A stretch of 15,917 bases of DNA from contig JBBRZI010000027.1 in the NCBI GenBank assembly GCA_038236865.1, positions 1 through 15,917 on the forward strand, read 5' to 3'. The DNA is from UBA4729 sp038236865. GTDB taxonomy: Bacteria; Patescibacteriota; Saccharimonadia; Saccharimonadales; UBA4665. The notes beneath the pieces are model-generated. The model saw only the letters and a program-made list of their open reading frames with translations, ran no database searches and was not told where the DNA came from. Positions 14,481 to 15,917 of the stretch are shown in pieces (within the stretch, counting starts at the first letter, position 1; every line of letters starts with the position of its first letter). The translations under genes and the position numbers were made by a program.

Positions 14481-15353
14481 TTAGTGACTAACGGTGGCCC
14501 GTGGTGCACTCAAAGGCATGTCGATTGGGCAGGGCGGTATTTCGATGTCGCCCAGGTCCCGTAGCTGGCGAGGCGTTGTCAGCACCATGGTGACTTCGGC
14601 GGACAGATTAGCCAAGCGGGAAAAGTGGGTTGGATTTAAATCTAACCGATCACACAGGGCGCGGGCAATCTGCTGAGCTTCACTGGCATAGACGCCGGCC
14701 TCATCATTGATCCTGACTCCGAAACTCTTCGATCCGGTCGCCTCAAATTCGTCGATCGTACCCGAGTGCGACTGCCAGAGTTGTTCGCCTTTTTTATTCG
14801 CCTGCAGGGTGGAGTATTCGTCATCCCGGTCCAGCAGCGCCAGACCCATGAGGCGTCCAGCCGCCCGAGCCGGCAAGTCGTAGGTTTCACCATGCGTTAG
14901 TTCTTGGTACGTGTTGCGATACTGCCCACCCAAATCTTCGAGTAGGGCGTTGATTGTTTGGCTGGTCTCGTTGGCGACTTTGGCCCGTGGGTTGGGGCGT
15001 TCATCGCGCGCCGCTTTGCGATATTTATCCGTCAGCGCCGCGCCGATCATGTCTGGCGGAATCAATACGAGCTGAAGCTCAGAGTTAGTCAGAGACGTAA
15101 CGCCGATTTTTTTGCATTGAGTATCGAGCGCACCCTCAAATCTCCGCCAATCGGCTCCGCTTTGAGACCTATCAAAACGGCGGGCAATGGTGATATCCGG
15201 AAACGCGTAGTCGGCGTGTTCCTGTTTAGGCTCGTGCCACCCCTTTTTTATCTTCTCTACCGTCGGTGCCGTCTCAAAATCCACCCGACGTATCCGTGGC
15301 GCATAGACTTTCGAGCTATACTGCCTCACCCCAGAACGTGTTTCAGTTCCCAT
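14481..15353 (-). CDS. Orphan protein, 290 residues, first gene of the uvrA group
   Basis: Function unknown. The start at 15353 (MGTETRSGVRQYSSK) has GAGGGAGC eight bases upstream, a convincing ribosome binding site. The N-terminal 75 residues are basic and probably loosely folded. Residues 80-290 appear as a mixed alpha/beta domain with strands at about 93-98 (LQLVLI) and 252-259 (AEVTMVLT). No membrane segment is present, and there are only three cysteines (80, 234, 275). The helix-loop-strand order of about 222-262 resembles that of about 150-190 in the protein of the next gene, so the two may be distant relatives. This is inference from pattern only. It heads a same-strand run: two orphans, uvrA, and a third orphan. 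Confidence 0.78.
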   Translation of the reverse strand: MGTETRSGVRQYSSKVYAPRIRRVDFETAPTVEKIKKGWHEPKQEHADYAFPDITIARRFDRSQSGADWRRFEGALDTQCKKIGVTSLTNSELQLVLIPPDMIGAALTDKYRKAARDERPNPRAKVANETSQTINALLEDLGGQYRNTYQELTHGETYDLPARAAGRLMGLALLDRDDEYSTLQANKKGEQLWQSHSGTIDEFEATGSKSFGVRINDEAGVYASEAQQIARALCDRLDLNPTHFSRLANLSAEVTMVLTTPRQLRDLGDIEIPPCPIDMPLSAPRATVSH

Positions 15354-15413
15354 TTTTTTGCTCCCTCTTTTGTTTTCCCATTCCTTAATAGTGTACCCCC
15401 CGCCAACCGTAAG

Positions 15414-15427
15414 CGCTAGATATAGCG
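15414..15427. repeat. Dyad CGCTA-N4-TAGCG at the start of the uvrA-group leader
   Basis: A perfect 5+4+5 inverted repeat immediately downstream of the transcription start predicted from TATAAT at 15436-15441. It could be an operator or a 5' hairpin. It matches neither the usual LexA box forms nor a terminator. Confidence 0.35.
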
Positions 15428-15435
15428 TAACTTAT

Positions 15436-15441
15436 ATTATA
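15436..15441 (-). promoter_or_regulatory. -10 box TATAAT of the uvrA-group transcript
   Basis: A perfect TATAAT on the minus strand, with only a weak -35 (GTTAAA at 16 bases). The predicted start near 15429 gives a leader of about 75 nt before the ATG at 15353. A second possible -10, TACACT, lies nearer the gene at about 15391-15396 but has no -35. Confidence 0.45.
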
Positions 15442-15494
15442 GTGATATTAACAATTATTTAACTTCTTACTTAATAATTTTTACTCGAGTAGGC

Positions 15495-15500
15495 TACAAT
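15495..15500 (+). promoter_or_regulatory. -10 box TACAAT of the PGPGW protein gene (leaderless start)
   Basis: TACAAT ends exactly six bases before the ATG at 15507, placing +1 on the A of the start codon. A TTAATA -35 (15471-15476, four of six matches) lies 18 bases upstream. No ribosome binding site fits in the six bases between. Confidence 0.55.
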
Positions 15501-15506
15501 TAAGTA

Positions 15507-15914
15507 ATGGATCATTTACGCAAACATACTCGCCGGATATTAACCGATGCAGCCGGCTATGGCTTAATTATCCTCGGCGCTACTATTGGCTGGCTACCCG
15601 GGCCGGGCGGCATACCGCTGATTGTGGCCGGGCTTGGCCTATTGTCGATCAATAACGTCTGGGCGGAACGGTTGCGGGCCTACTTGTTTGCTCATGGTGG
15701 CAAGTTTGTACAGATTTTGTTCCCGAACAACCCCCTCGCTCAGTGGCTGTATGATTTACTCGTACTGGGCTTGCTCATAGGGGTGACCGTGCTGGCCTAC
15801 CGTCATGACGCCCTCTGGCAAATTAGTGTGGCAACAGCTGGGTTTTTTATCGCCCTGGCCATTGCCTTCTTTAACCGTGGCCGCAACGAACGGTTTAAAC
15901 GTAAGCATAAATAG
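15507..15914 (+). CDS. PGPGW-type small membrane protein
   Basis: A 135-residue integral membrane protein of unknown function. Residues 17-46 form a hydrophobic hairpin split by the family motif PGPGG (31-35), followed by IPLIVAGLGLL. Here glycine replaces the usual tryptophan of the PGPGW motif. Two further membrane segments lie at about 81-98 and 104-122, and the C-terminus is strongly basic (NRGRNERFKRKHK), so it should face the cytoplasm. The length is near the family norm and the gene is complete, ending three bases before the window edge. It is divergent from the 290-residue orphan across 153 bases and appears to be translated from a leaderless transcript. No function is established for the family that I can rely on. 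Confidence 0.85.
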   Translation: MDHLRKHTRRILTDAAGYGLIILGATIGWLPGPGGIPLIVAGLGLLSINNVWAERLRAYLFAHGGKFVQILFPNNPLAQWLYDLLVLGLLIGVTVLAYRHDALWQISVATAGFFIALAIAFFNRGRNERFKRKHK

Positions 15915-15917
15915 AAC

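Noticed and set aside
15334..15349. GAAC-N8-GTTC resembling a LexA box near the 290-residue orphan start
   Set aside because: The gram-positive LexA box needs a four-base spacer, and these bases are inside the coding sequence at codons 2-7.
1..15917. Alternative genetic code with UGA as glycine
   Set aside because: Several genes end at TGA with immediate ATGA restarts and full-length family matches elsewhere need no UGA readthrough.

Overview
The window looks like chromosome from a small-genome bacterium of the candidate phyla radiation, most likely Saccharibacteria (TM7) or a close relative. The reasons are a dense layout with short gaps, ordinary housekeeping genes (uvrA, a CTC-type bL25, trhO, a DedA protein, an ABC half-transporter) mixed with lineage-restricted orphan proteins, and a blend of Shine-Dalgarno-led and apparently leaderless starts. 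UGA is a stop here (ATGA stop/start overlaps), which argues against the UGA-glycine lineages Gracilibacteria and Absconditabacteria. The taxonomic call is inference. No tRNA, rRNA, CRISPR array or mobile element was seen.

Left part (1-3530, minus strand): a translationally coupled operon of at least four genes running off the left edge. A near-perfect sigma70-type promoter (TTGACA-17-TATACT) drives a leader of about 235 nt that contains a 44-nt nested inverted repeat. Three complete genes encode single-pass membrane proteins. Two of them carry exported domains with four cysteines each and look like distant paralogues. I do not recognise the family with certainty (a weak resemblance to DUF4230 is possible), and this is the best candidate here for an undescribed envelope system.

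Middle (3645-6630, minus): a 105-residue orphan, the tRNA U34 hydroxylase trhO, and a 572-residue tail-anchored scaffold-like protein with a long disordered N-terminus, a glycine-zipper segment and one conserved-looking core. At 6896-8674 (plus) is a fused permease-ATPase ABC exporter. A bidirectional terminator separates it from the convergent rplY (bL25) gene, and rplY is divergent from a DedA-family membrane protein at 9540-10148.

Right part (10270-15353, minus): two orphans, then uvrA, then a further orphan, all on one strand with gaps of 45-74 bases, plausibly one transcription unit. uvrA starts with TTG behind a full AGGAGG. At 15507 a small PGPGW-type membrane protein starts on the plus strand from an apparently leaderless promoter. 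It is divergent from the first orphan of the uvrA group.
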